From contig OY855913.1 of assembly GCA_963693305.1 (NCBI GenBank), forward strand, positions 9,523,201 through 9,587,200: 64,000 bases of DNA, given 5' to 3'. Every line of letters begins with the position of its first letter. Position 1 is the first letter of the stretch. Below the pieces are notes generated by a model. It saw nothing but the letters and a program-made list of their open reading frames with translations. It searched no databases and had not been told where the DNA came from. This document shows positions 34,073-45,900 of this stretch, piece after piece. Made by a program: the position numbers and the translations under genes. Origin of the DNA: Meandrina meandrites. Taxonomy: Eukaryota > Cnidaria > Anthozoa > Scleractinia > Meandrinidae.

Positions 34073-34610
34073 ACTGTTTTTTGAATTACACGAAAAATGT
34101 TTGAGTTAAGGAGTTGTCACTTTGCAATTATAGCGAGAGACATTAAATCTATCTTCAGGGAAAATTTCAGCCCATCAGGCTTCAATTCAGGTAAGATATA
34201 CTACATACTGTAGTTATTAACGTAGACTGCTATATCTCTGCTCAGTAAAGTTATTTGCAATGGGAGGTAAATTGAAATAATCTTTCTTTCACGAAAAATT
34301 GACACATACATCACGGCCATTCGGGCCAAATAATTGTAGGAAAAAAGGCAAGCTTAGAGCATAAATAAAGGAGATTTATAGGAATTGAGGATAAAATATA
34401 CAAGTGTTTTAGTAATTACGAACTACACAGATGCCTTGTTGGTTGAACAACACTTTATAATTCTCATTCTTACATAATCAAATAATCCAAAAGTTGCCGA
34501 GTGTACATGTTAAATCTGCTCGTCCTCTACAGGAGTCATATGACAACTGAAATGTACTATCAGTCACCGATTTTCTCTATTGTGTCATGACTTCTTTATG
34601 GCCCTATTAA

Positions 34611-34885
34611 AGGGACACTATCACGATAATGCGCACGCGCGAACGTCAGCTGGCTTCCATCAAAGAAAACAATAGAACTGTCACATTGACGCAAATCTGA
34701 ACTTAACGTAAAATGAATATCAATAATATACAATTCTCAGAAGGTTTAGGGTTACGATGTAGTAAACTGAGGGCGATGTGAACGGATTTTTCAAGGTTCT
34801 TCATCACTTCTCGCATCTTTGAATTCGCAACATCCTGTCCAAAAATCAAAATCTGGCGCATGCGCAAAAACGTGATTGTGTTCCT
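34611..34885. mobile_element. MITE with TTAA target duplication
   Basis: The left end AGGGACACTATCACG and inverted right end CGTGATTGTGTTCCT differ at a few positions. TTAA stands on each side (34607-34610, 34886-34889). 275 bp, noncoding. Confidence 0.7.
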
Positions 34886-35289
34886 TTAACAAGTACCTTA
34901 TTGTTACTTATTTCGTGATATATTAAACACGCGAAATTCAATACGTTCAAGCGGTCTTTACATGAAACAATATCATCTTGCTGCAGATAAGATATCCTTG
35001 GTGCAGTCATCAGTTTCATTTTGTTATATAGCTTTGCTCAGAGTCATTGGATTCTACTGCTATGGAAAATTAAATTTAGTTGTGCCAATTCTGAGACTAA
35101 CAGTTTGTTTATGCAGATCAGCATTTTAACAGTTTTTGCAAAATTTAGTTCCTTTTAAAGTATTTTATGGCCAAATCGTCATGACTTTTAGTTATTTGCT
35201 TTTTTTCTTTTTTCATGGCGGTTTATATAATTGGTGCGTTGGAGAAGATCCCTCGCCCACAACAGCTTGACTATCTTCCAGGTCCTGCA

Positions 35290-36290
35290 AAATACAACAA
35301 CAACACTTTATTACCAAATTAGCCATGTTCTAAATGAGCAGGGGACTGGGTACGAACATATTTTTTCTTGGTGCCAATATTCAGTATCGATTGAATTGAA
35401 AATGGGGCACGTCATCTGAAAGAGCATCCAAAAATTAGTAAATTCACCAAATTTGATGGTTATTGGTTTAAACGCAAAGGCATGGTACACTTTTAAAATA
35501 AGAGAGCTTGGTATGGATTGGAGGACGCCTGTACCTCCAATCCATACTAAGTGTACCATGCCTTTGGGTTTAAACCAATAACCATCAAATTTGGTGAATT
35601 TACTAATTTTTGGATGCTCTTTCAGATGACGCACCCCATTTTTCAATTCAATCGATATTGAATGTTTGTACCAAAGAGAAAATATGTTCGTACCCAGTCC
35701 CCTGCTCGTTTAGAACATGGCTAATTACTTAAATACGATGCTTCAAAAAAATATAATTAAAACAGAATATCGGTAACAACACTCAGAAAAACTAAAAAGC
35801 TTATCGAGCTGAGCGAAGTTAAATTAAATTTATACTAAGAAGGTGGTTGGCAATAAAGCAAAGAAAGAAAAGCGGTTAATGGAAAACGAACATTTTATAG
35901 CAAAATACATTAAAGCTAAATAAAGAAAATTAGTATTAAATATAAAATAACGACTAGGTGCCAGATGAACACTCATTAATGTTGGCAGTATTTCTGTAAA
36001 ACGTTAAACTTAACTTCATTTTTGAATATTTTGAGGGGGAAGTGTTTGATGGTTTCATCCAAATCATTCCAAACCATTACAGGGGCAAAGCGAATGTTGA
36101 ATTTACCATAGTTTGTTTTGGCAGAGTTGATATAACAAGTTGATCTGGAAGCAAGCCTGAAGGAAATTTTTAGATATAAATAGATAGAAAGCTTATACCG
36201 TTTTTTATGGAGATATAGTTTTCTTGCCTTCAGCTGATCTTGCAAAGTGGCAGGAAATAGATTTTTAAAACTCATTAATAATTCATCTAG
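35290..36290 (-). pseudogene. LINE 3' end (minus strand) interrupted by a palindrome
   Basis: Minus-strand frame 36275-35976 encodes 99 residues with SAKTNYGKFNIRFAPVMVWN and FKNEVKFNVLQKYC, the C-terminal pattern of LINE reverse transcriptases, then TGA. The 3' UTR continues leftward to an AATAAAGTGTTGTTGTTG tail near 35310-35293. The large palindrome at 35317-35726 lies inside this 3' UTR. Confidence 0.65.
35317..35726. repeat. About 400-bp near-perfect palindrome
   Basis: The left arm (35317-35524, starting AATTAGCCATGTTCTAAATG) and right arm (35534-35726, ending AACATGGCTAATT) are almost exact inverted copies around a 9-base loop. The left arm has about 20 extra bases near 35491-35510. 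Features such as GGGGACTGGGTACGAACATA and TTCACCAAATTTGATGGTTA recur in both. Confidence 0.9.
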
Positions 36291-36411
36291 TTAAAACAAA
36301 GGAAATCTGAACCGTGACGGTGGTTTGGTTATCTGATCATAATTTGCATAGATTTTTAATATTTTATTTCTCCGTTTTCTCCGTAGTTTTAGGTTTGATT
36401 GAGAAGATGTG

Positions 36412-36546
36412 TCAAACACTCGTGAGAGTGTTTCATCACATGTCCAAGCACCTCGAATTTCGTCAAAAATACTCCGCTATGCGTCGCATTTTCAACTCTC
36501 TTTTCGGTGTTTGGAAATGTGATGAAACACTCTCCCTCGTGTTTGA
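36412..36546. repeat. Foldback MITE, TCAAACACTCGTGAG type
   Basis: TCAAACACTCGTGAGAGTGT at 36412 is mirrored by ACACTCTCCCTCGTGTTTGA at 36527-36546. Adjacent TTTCATCACATGTCC pairs with GGAAATGTGATGAAA. The motif set resembles the foldback at 27170-27360. Confidence 0.7.
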
Positions 36547-36982
36547 TATATTACTTATCAACCAATGAATGGGGGCTGGGTCTGAATTAGGATGTCAGAC
36601 ATCACAATATCATACTCAGTCATGTGATCCAGTTTTTTGTTTCTTGCCATACGAAGCAACAGCTTCTCCACCCAGTCAGCCTTTTAACCAGTCTGTGTGT
36701 TTTTCTCTTTCAACATAAAAATTACGAAGATATTCTTTGATACATCCCATCTGTGGTTGTAAATAAAGTGTTGGATTCTTGTGTGGCAGATAAATGACAT
36801 AGAGTATGTGAGAATTGCCATTTCTTCGTCGATAAATGACGGGGCAGAAGGGAAGGGAGAAAGGCCGCAGAGTAAAGTTGGTTACGTCAGTTCCCTGGAT
36901 CCCTCACTGCTTACAGGTCGAGTTGTTGCCAGTTTAACTCTCAAGATGGGAAAATAGGAGCTCGGTTTGATTGTAAGAGGGG
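36547..36982. other. Downstream of the zinc-finger/coiled-coil gene
   Basis: The minus strand 36950-36895 can be read as a short tail ending in TAA, but its phase does not fit the preceding exon. Nothing else recognised. Confidence 0.3.
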
Positions 36983-39900
36983 CTAGAATTGATTGTTCAA
37001 TTGTAATGACAAGAGGGAAAACTGTTTGCCAACCTGTCTCATTTCATCAAGGGTGCCCACTATTGCTTGTTGTTGTCTCCCTAGGAAACGCCTGAAGTCT
37101 GCTATCTGTTTCTGAAGTTTACGCACTTCCTGAATAGAGAAAGAGTAAAAACATCAGTCGTCTAGTTTGGTTTAATGTACAAGCCTGTGTATAAAATCTT
37201 TAAGAGCAACCACTTGAATGCAAGCAATCAGCAGTAGTCCTTCCATGTGATGCTGTTAATTTCCAATTTTTCCCAAATTGCTAAAGGTTCACTTCCAAAA
37301 GAGACATCACTTATACTCAGTCTCTGCAGGAGGAATAAATCTTCTTAATGATCCAAAGCTGGGATTATTGAGCTTGAAATACTAATGTACGAAAACGTTT
37401 ATAAATTCTTGAATTGAAAACAAGCCCAGTAAAAGGCAAGCAACTGCAGCAAAAAAATTGATTTGTGTGCATGCATGCCCACGCTGGAAAGCAAGGCACA
37501 CTTTTATGTTGCATGCAGATGTCGTTTTGAGCAGCTTGGATCTAATCTAGCTTGTAACTGACTGAGTGTTAAAAATATCTTAAAAAAGTATTTTCCCAAA
37601 AGAAATGAACACGTCCGTGGGCTACTTTTCAGTTGGTAACTGCATGTAAGAGTGATACCTCCTTCCTCGCCACTTCTTCTTCTTGCAACCTGGCTTCTGT
37701 TTGTTTAAATTGTTCTTCAAGCAACTTTTGATCTTCTGCCAAATGCTTGTTGGACTGAAAAAAAAAATGCAGTCAACTCACTCTACAGTAAAGACATTTG
37801 CGACAGGCAACTACATATATAATTGTCTGTTTTAGAGAGATGTCAGCCCTACACCAGGCTTACAAGCTCTTACATAACCAGGAACTTTTAATTTTCCGGA
37901 GAGCTCGGAGTTCGCAGACAAATTGGTTTTTGCACAGTTGGTTTCATCAAAGACTTAAAAAAGTGTAGGAAATTTCAGCTAGTTTACTAATTAAATGCAT
38001 TTTAAATAACTAATTTACCTAAAAAAACTACGCCAAAATGTTTGTTAAAAGTCTTAAAACCATATTAAGAAAGTTTGTTTAAAACCACGTTTCAACGTTA
38101 AGCTAACATAATTTTAAAGTCGCTCAAGATGATAGTTGACAAAAATGTATAAATAACAATTTAAACAATAGTTCAATAGATGTGTTAGAATGTCCAATCA
38201 AAAAAAGAATTTCGCATTGATGGAGTCAGTTTGCGTGTTTAAGGTTGGATTGCGTTCTGTTATAAAAACCATTTCGTAGACATTTAGGCAATCAAATTTC
38301 CTTTGGTGCTTTCGGGGAGTGTGAAACGGGCTTTCTTTGAGGAGCCTTGGGTCTCCGTGGCCTTCCAAAAGGTGTTTGCCAATCGCCAAGTTTTTATGTT
38401 CAACAATATGTTGGTGAAGGTCTCGGGCTGTGTAGCCCCATAATCTGCAGCACACAGATCATGTGAAAATAAATAAACCACACATTATTGAATTACGATT
38501 AATTTCTTTGGGCTTGAGATCTTCTTCCAGTTACTTGCTACTAAATACTGGTCATAGGGTGGTGTCAATCATGTTACTGAGATCTTCGAACCATGTTAGC
38601 TGCTGTATGATCCTTGAAAGGGAGACTGACTCACAAGACACTGCTTTCTTCCACTTGTCTTTCTCTTACACCCGATGAACTGTTCTGGATAAATTTGTTA
38701 ATGGTGGCATTAATAAAATTAAACCATTCCACCATTATAAAAATTTACCCAGAATGTTTCATCAGCTGTTTATTTATCCAGAACATTTCACCAGGCCAAT
38801 GATGTTAAAGTCAATTTAGCTCTAAAACAAATTTTGTAACCAAGCAAAGGCACATAAAAGTTCTTTAACCTGAATCTATCGACTACTAATAATCTGCTAT
38901 CTACTATCGATCCGTTATACTGTATATGCTGTTTCTCTTTGTTTTGGATTATGATAATGAATAGGAGACAATAAAAAATCAAAATCAAACTGGTTTGAAA
39001 CGATTTTAAGGAGCTTCAGAATGCTTTCAGAAATGTCGTTAAAATAAGACGGGAAAAACGACTGAAATGCGAATTTCTTCATTGCACTTGACGCATGACG
39101 TCTGGAGGAGCTACTACATAAATTTAATTCTATAAGTGATCTGAACACAGTGGCATGATGCTGAAATACATGCATGGTCTGTTTCAAATGAGAAATACTT
39201 CACATAACTTGCAGGGATCAAGTAAACTTGATGTTCCATACGTAAACACAACTCATGGATTATATTCCTTTTGACATGCATCAGCAACTATGTGGAACAG
39301 ACTCACTGAGGACCTTAGATCTACTATGTGCCTTAGGGTGCGTTCGTTTGGGAATATTCTGGAATGAGAATATATTCTGGAATATATTCCAGCTATTCTG
39401 CTCCTGGGAGCAGAATACCCGGAATGGAAATCCAAGTATTCCGGAATAGGAAGAGCAGCCAAACGAACGCCATCCTCGGAAACCCAGGGCTTCAGAGGGG
39501 ATGGGAAGGGAAGGGAGAGACTGAGAGAGGGAAAAAAGGAGAGGGGAGGGGAGGGGAAGGGAAAGAGGAAAGGGGAAGCCCTGGGAAGCTTCTCTATACA
39601 GATCATTTCTCGATCGAAGAGCAAACACCATTAGCGAGGTGTGAAACAGAAGCGCTCGTATGACAAAAGAGACGGGCGAGGTTCAATTAGCACCTTCAAA
39701 ACTGCACGGCAAGATATGTCTACTGACCAGATGATATCCGGTAAATCGTTTTCGGTGGCTTTTGTCCGCGAGCATAACAGATCAAATTGTCGCCGCTCTT
39801 CGATTTCTTGCTTGCGTTCCGACCATTTAGAAATTTTCAGTCTGCTTTCTTTGTTTAAGTTTTTTGTTTAATACAGTTTAGATTGGTAGGACTGAAATAT

Positions 39901-42900
39901 TCGAGTAATGACGGAAGGACGTACTACGCCGAAGAAATCGGCGCAAGATCTTTGCCAAATATCAAGCTAAAATAGCCTAAATTCTGTTGTTCCTGTTGCA
40001 AGCTTTCGGTCAATGTCGGCGCTTTTGCCTATACACGCTGCCGTGATCTTGCTATTTCTCAAAGACTGGACTTGTTCCATCATAAGTGGACTTAAACGGA
40101 CATGTGGCAAACACCAAAGGAAATTTTGGGAACGAATCTTTGCCTCTCTAAGAGCTTTACAAACACCTGGCAAAATTTGGTCCGAATCCTGTTGGCAATT
40201 CTGCATACACATCTCTTCCCTCTACAATTTTCCGGACGATCATGCTTTGTTTCTCTTTTATTTGTCTAACACTTGGAAACGATTCCAATGAAGTGCAAAC
40301 TCCTTGCTCGAAGAACTCCATGTAGCGAAAATGCGAACATCGAAAAGTGAAGAAACAAATATAGTGTCCGTGTGATGTCAAATTCTTTTGTTTTGAAGGT
40401 GTTGCAACGAGTGGGCCATGTCATCCGCTAATGTTTACAATGCTAATTCGGCCGTAATTCGAGAGTTCGTAACGACTTCCAAATCAGCATGTGATCGCTT
40501 TTCATTGGCCTCATTTTAAATTTAATTAAAAATGAGGCCAACAACGGCTTAGAAAAGTAATTGATCGAGAAATGATCTGTATAGAGAAGCTTCCCAGGGC
40601 TTCCCCTTTCCCCTTTCCCTTCCCTTCCCCTCCCCCCACCTTTTTCCCGCTCCCAGTCTCTCCTTTCCCGTCCCGTCCCCGTTGAAGCCCTGGGTTTCCG
40701 AGGATGAACGAACGCTAACTTGCATTATTCCAATTATTCTTATTCCGGATTGATCCCAAACGAACGAGCCCTTAATGACTTCAAATTCAAAGTGCGCAAA
40801 TTTCAGTCGAACAAAATGTCCCTGTAATATTTTGTAAATAGTATCATTATAGTAGTTTTCTATATGTTATCGTAACTTTTTTTCTCGAAGATATTTACCG
40901 TTAATCCTTAAATGCCACTCTTAAAATCCAAGGCTTAAATAAAGGTGATGTGATGTGTTGTGTTGCAGATCCATACAGAGCATGTATGGGCACGAATAAT
41001 GCAGAGAATTTATGGGCACATTGTACATAAGTGCTTTATATATCTCAGCTGTTAATTATTCAAACCAGACATAATTTTGCAGTTTTGTTACCAGTCATAC
41101 CTAGACGCTTTCCATCATTCCAAAAGGTCTAATATTCAAGCTGTACGAATCCCTCCCTCCCTTGCATAACAACAACAACAACGAATAGTTAACCACAGAC
41201 AGAGTCACTTAATAAATTAATTATTTAATTTTACATATTTTACGTCTTGTTTGTGTAACTATTTTAGTTCTACACAATTAGCCCTATTGCAAACCACCTC
41301 ATGTGACATAGGCCATCTGTATAAAAATTTGTACATATTATTATTATTAAATTATTATTATTGTTATTATTATTATTGTTGTTGTAATTGTTGCTGTTGT
41401 TGTTATTACCAACCAATTGAAAATAAAGTCGAGAAGTCCACATTCCACAACTTTGTTGTTGTTGTTGTTTTTTAAATTGTTTGTATTCTTTAACATTATT
41501 GGTTCATTTAAAAAAAAATTCGCCCCGATTAACTTCTTCTCTGTTTGGTCCCTATTTACCTCCAATCCACTTGACTGTATATAAATTATTTTAATTATGC
41601 AAATAAAGTTGTTATATGTTGTTATATGTGCATACACAGGCATTCAAGAAACACATAACTGAACACTACAAACCTCCTTCAATGCTTGAAGATCACTTTC
41701 AAGCTTCTCGGCCCGAGCTGCAACCTTGAAAGTAAAACAAAAGAAACTGAACTTGAACAAAATTATCTCAAGTTATGTAGACTTAAGAGGGAATTATATT
41801 TTATCATTCTCAGAAAGGCTGAACGATACAATGACCCAAAACAGCTTGGCACAAAACTTTTAACTCCATTAATTACCACTTCTGATTATGGATATGTTTT
41901 AGGTAGAAGCAATTAAGTCAGGCAGAGAGTCCAAGTTATATTGTAGTTGTTTTTTAATTAAATGCCACACTCTAAACACTATTTCAAAGGCATTTTGTAA
42001 TATATTTTCTCCCCGTTTTCCACTCCCTTGCTGGAGATTCTTTATTGCTATTTTTGTTTCAAAATAACACCTTTAAATAGAGGGAAAAGAGTTAAAATAA
42101 CCCTGTCCAATGTGGAGCAATAGTGAAAAACAAAAGAGAAATAATAGGCAAAAATAGGGTCAAAAATAAAAAAAAGGTAAAAAGTGTCCGTAAGGGTGGT
42201 GAGGAGAAAAGATTTTTTCACTGAAAACAAACACACTGGCATGTTTGGCAGGCTATGTATACCTGTGTGTATTTTTGAACCATCTTCTTTCTTTCTTCTT
42301 CCCCTTTTGCCACCTTCAACTTCAACTGTTCAATTTCATCCTGACCTTTCTTCAATATTTGGTCTTCCAAAGAACTCACCTGAAATATTCACAAGGGAAA
42401 TTCCATCTCCTTTATGGGTGACTCTAAAACAAAGACCTCTAAAACAGCATAATTTCAAACAAAAGTCTATGACCCAAGGAAGGAAGGATTGACCGAACGA
42501 ATGAGCGAGTGAATTTGCATGCCCACTTTGGGGGTCTTTGGGTCTTTGTTTCAGGTTTTTGTTTTAGAGTCACCCCTCCTTTACAACAAATGCAACCAAC
42601 AGAAAAAAAACTGAAATACAAATGGCATGGCATAACCAACAAATACAAAACTAAACCAAAGGACCAGAACATGAGAAAACTATGCAATTACCTGTTAAAA
42701 TCATAGAAGTAAATGTCCTGCATGTTCAATCAGAGGTAGGTAGTATCCTCTTATTAGTGAGAATGATGCAAATGGTGGGATTAATGCTGTACTCTTAGTT
42801 TTAACTTAGTTTCTGAAACTAAATTAAAACCAAGAGCATAGTTTCCTGGCCATGCATATTCCCATTTAATTTTGTTGTTGAATTTTGTGGGTTGATCTTT

Positions 42901-45900
42901 TCCAGTCAGACTGTCTTTTTCTTTTTCCGTTTTAAAGGAGTTCATGTTCCAACATTTTTTTGAAAAAAAAAAAAACTTAACTTGATTGATTGATTTTTTT
43001 TTCAATGGCCAGGTTTACTGATTTCCCTTTAATAGCTTTTTGCATATGTGTGACTTTTTTCTATAAAAAATACAGTCACTTGTCATTAATTAGGTAATAT
43101 TGATTAAGGTGGGGGTACACCCAATTTTGAGTGAAATTTTAAGAGGTTTGAGAAAGGGATAGAAGAAAGAAAATTATTTTTGAAACACCAACAGACAGTT
43201 GACCCCCACACAAGAGCACCCCAGGTTGTCAGGGGACTAACTTCAAATTTTAATTTTAAAATCACATTAAATCTTTAATATTTCTTATTTCTCCAAATTT
43301 TACTAATCCTTTGAGAAAAACTATCTCTTCCCAAATATCCCCAAAAATCACCAAAAAAATTTACAAAACACCGCTAAACATAGCTTTATGAAATGAGCAC
43401 AGAACTTCTGGATTACTTGAAATGTGGACGAGATATTCGCATTAAACCAAGTTTAGAGGTGGAAAAACAGGCTTCAGGTGTACCCCCGCCTTAAAGAAAT
43501 GTGAAAAAATTAACTAACAAAGGATTACAAATTGTTGTTTCCATTTGACTGACCTCTTGTTGTCCAGCATGTTCATCAAGTTTGCCAAATACCCAAACTT
43601 GTCCACTATACAGTTCTAAAAACTTTGTGTGACCTGTCTCTTGGAAATGCCTGTAAATTGACAAACAAGGAGAAACTTTTAAGACTCCCCACATGTGGCT
43701 GTTGTTGATTCACTCACATTTTTCCCATGGATGCACTTATCCATGTTTAGTGTGTTTGATCTCGATTTCAGATGCTGTCTCCTTCATGATTTTGTCCCTG
43801 ACTTGTACTCCCTACATATTAAATGGTGTGTAACACCAAACAATGGCCTTTGATTAACAAGGATTTTTTGGACGAAATGATCAATTTCAAGCATTTAGAA
43901 GTTTTTGTGTCAAAGTTGAACAATCCTTCAAAAAGCCTTTCTAAAAAACTTTCCCACAGGCAATGTTCCCAGAACCAAGCAGATAATTTCTACAACAGAC
44001 ATTGGCTGAAAGATAAATGTTACAACAAAAGGTGCCATTGTGTTAAGTGAACACTCACTAACCTCTCAGCATGAGACTTCAGATACCCTACTGTGCTATA
44101 ACAAGTAAGACACTTACACAGGCTCTATTTAAAAGAGAAAGACAACAAGAGATAAGCAAGAATTAGACATACAAAATGTGAAACTATTTGGCATTAAATG
44201 ATCCAGAAATGATACCTATTCTGAGGCTGTTTGCCTACATGCTTATCTTGTCAAGAACAAAAGAGTACCCTTTGCTAAATCCTCATAATATTACAACTGA
44301 CCCGAAAAGATAACCAAGCAGAAGATTGCAGTACAATCAGTCGTGGACAGTTTATCAACACTTGACATCTGGTCATAAATATCACTGAGTCAACTTATTT
44401 GATGAAAACTTCAGACTCTGTCCATCTTTATCGTTTTGCCTTACCAGCTGTTCCCCTTGTTTATTCCACCCCTCTCCTCCCATTCTCATGAATAATAAGG
44501 CGGTTATATAAGAACTATATTATAAGGTTTACAGGATTCTACACCTCACCCCCACCCCCCTGCAACCTTTGTATGTTAATCAGGCCAATTCTTCAATAAT
44601 CATGGAAAATGTTGGCCATCAAAAAGAAAGTTTTACATGTGGTTGGCTAATAGCATTAATACCTGTGAAGAATATTCTTCATGTTCAACTGCATCAGATC
44701 TTTGAGAGTCACCAGTAATAACTAAATTCATTTCTTCATTTTCCATGCCTGTAAAGTAATAACAAGCAGTCTGTTATAATTATGATTGTGGTGGCATCAG
44801 GTGGCCTAATAGTGTGCTGGACTCAAAATCAAGTGGTCTGGGTTCAAGCCCTGGCCAGGGTCACTGCATTGCGTTTGTGGACAAGACAGTTCACTCTCAC
44901 TCGTATTTCAGGTCACATGTTCCAACTTGACTTGCCAATACTCTTGTCTGATTCCAGCACAGGGTAAGTGTCATATTCAAAGCTTGCTATAGTTATGCCT
45001 TCAAATTGACCTGCCGATACTCTTATCCAATCCAGCATGTGGTTTTGGGGATAATTGAGGCTGTTAAATGGTCATGCAACTCAAAGTCGCTTTTCATGCC
45101 AACCGCAGGGATGTTTCCCCCCCTCCCCCACATTACACCACACGTGTGTTTTCTCTAATTGTTCAATATATGGGCTGCAATAATAGTCGGTTTTAAATAA
45201 TGTTTTAACATCATGGAATACAATAATCAGTGAACAGGGACATAAACAAGATTCAACAAATCATGAATTCATCTGCTACAACTCTAGTGTTTGTTAGTAA
45301 CATACCAAATCTCACAAAGCAAAAAGACTCGACTACCCTTCTACACGTAATCTATGTGTTGTGTTATCTCATTTGAAAATGATGTGCCTCTGATTAGATT
45401 TCCTTGAATTGGCGAGATTTTATGTAATACCTTCACCAGCTTCTGAATTTTAACGTAAGTATACAAAATATAGGCAAGCATACTTTTTAATGGCTTTTAA
45501 TAGTTTGCAAGACAGAGTTGCATATTTCACGCTTGAACAAATGCCTAAGAATCAGAGCCATTCAGGATGCTTTGTTTCGAAGGGTATTGTCACAATGAAA
45601 CAAGTTTTGAGGCTGACATTTATGCAAGAATACAATATGTGCAAAATCTTTTTAAAATCAGTTTATAATCCAAAGGTTTCTTAAGGAAAAAAGTAAAATT
45701 TCAATTCAGGAACATTTGGGTCATGTGCTAGGCAACAGGTTCTGGGCGGATTTCTGGTAATTAGTGTAGCAGTACACACGCAAATAGCTTGGAAAAAAAG
45801 AGCCTTGACAGAAAAAGCCTGCATCTCCCTTTTCCAGGCCCTTGGTCCACCACAGTACCTCTTATAATGCCCAGGTGCCACGGTACCCCAGGGAAGGGGG

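Larger units (their letters stand above)
39240..40960 (+). pseudogene. LINE 3' end split by a Harbinger-like insertion
   Basis: The left part (to 39335) encodes TMWNRLTEDLRSTMCL. Skipping 39336-40774 (the element plus one TTA), the frame continues NDFKFKVRKFQSNKM. This joined pattern is a LINE reverse-transcriptase C-terminus. The copy ends with AAATAAAGGTGATGTGATG near 40937-40955. It is a relic and contains no intact ORF. Confidence 0.75.

Noticed and set aside
36895..36950. Extra terminal exon of the zinc-finger gene ending in TAA
   Set aside because: The available acceptors give the wrong phase after the exon ending at 37034; reading through to TAG at 36985-36983 is simpler.
39253..39663. 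Overlapping 99-123-codon ORFs rich in Pro/Ser/Leu or Gly/Glu
   Set aside because: They translate the purine-rich terminal repeat of the Harbinger-like element, not a gene.
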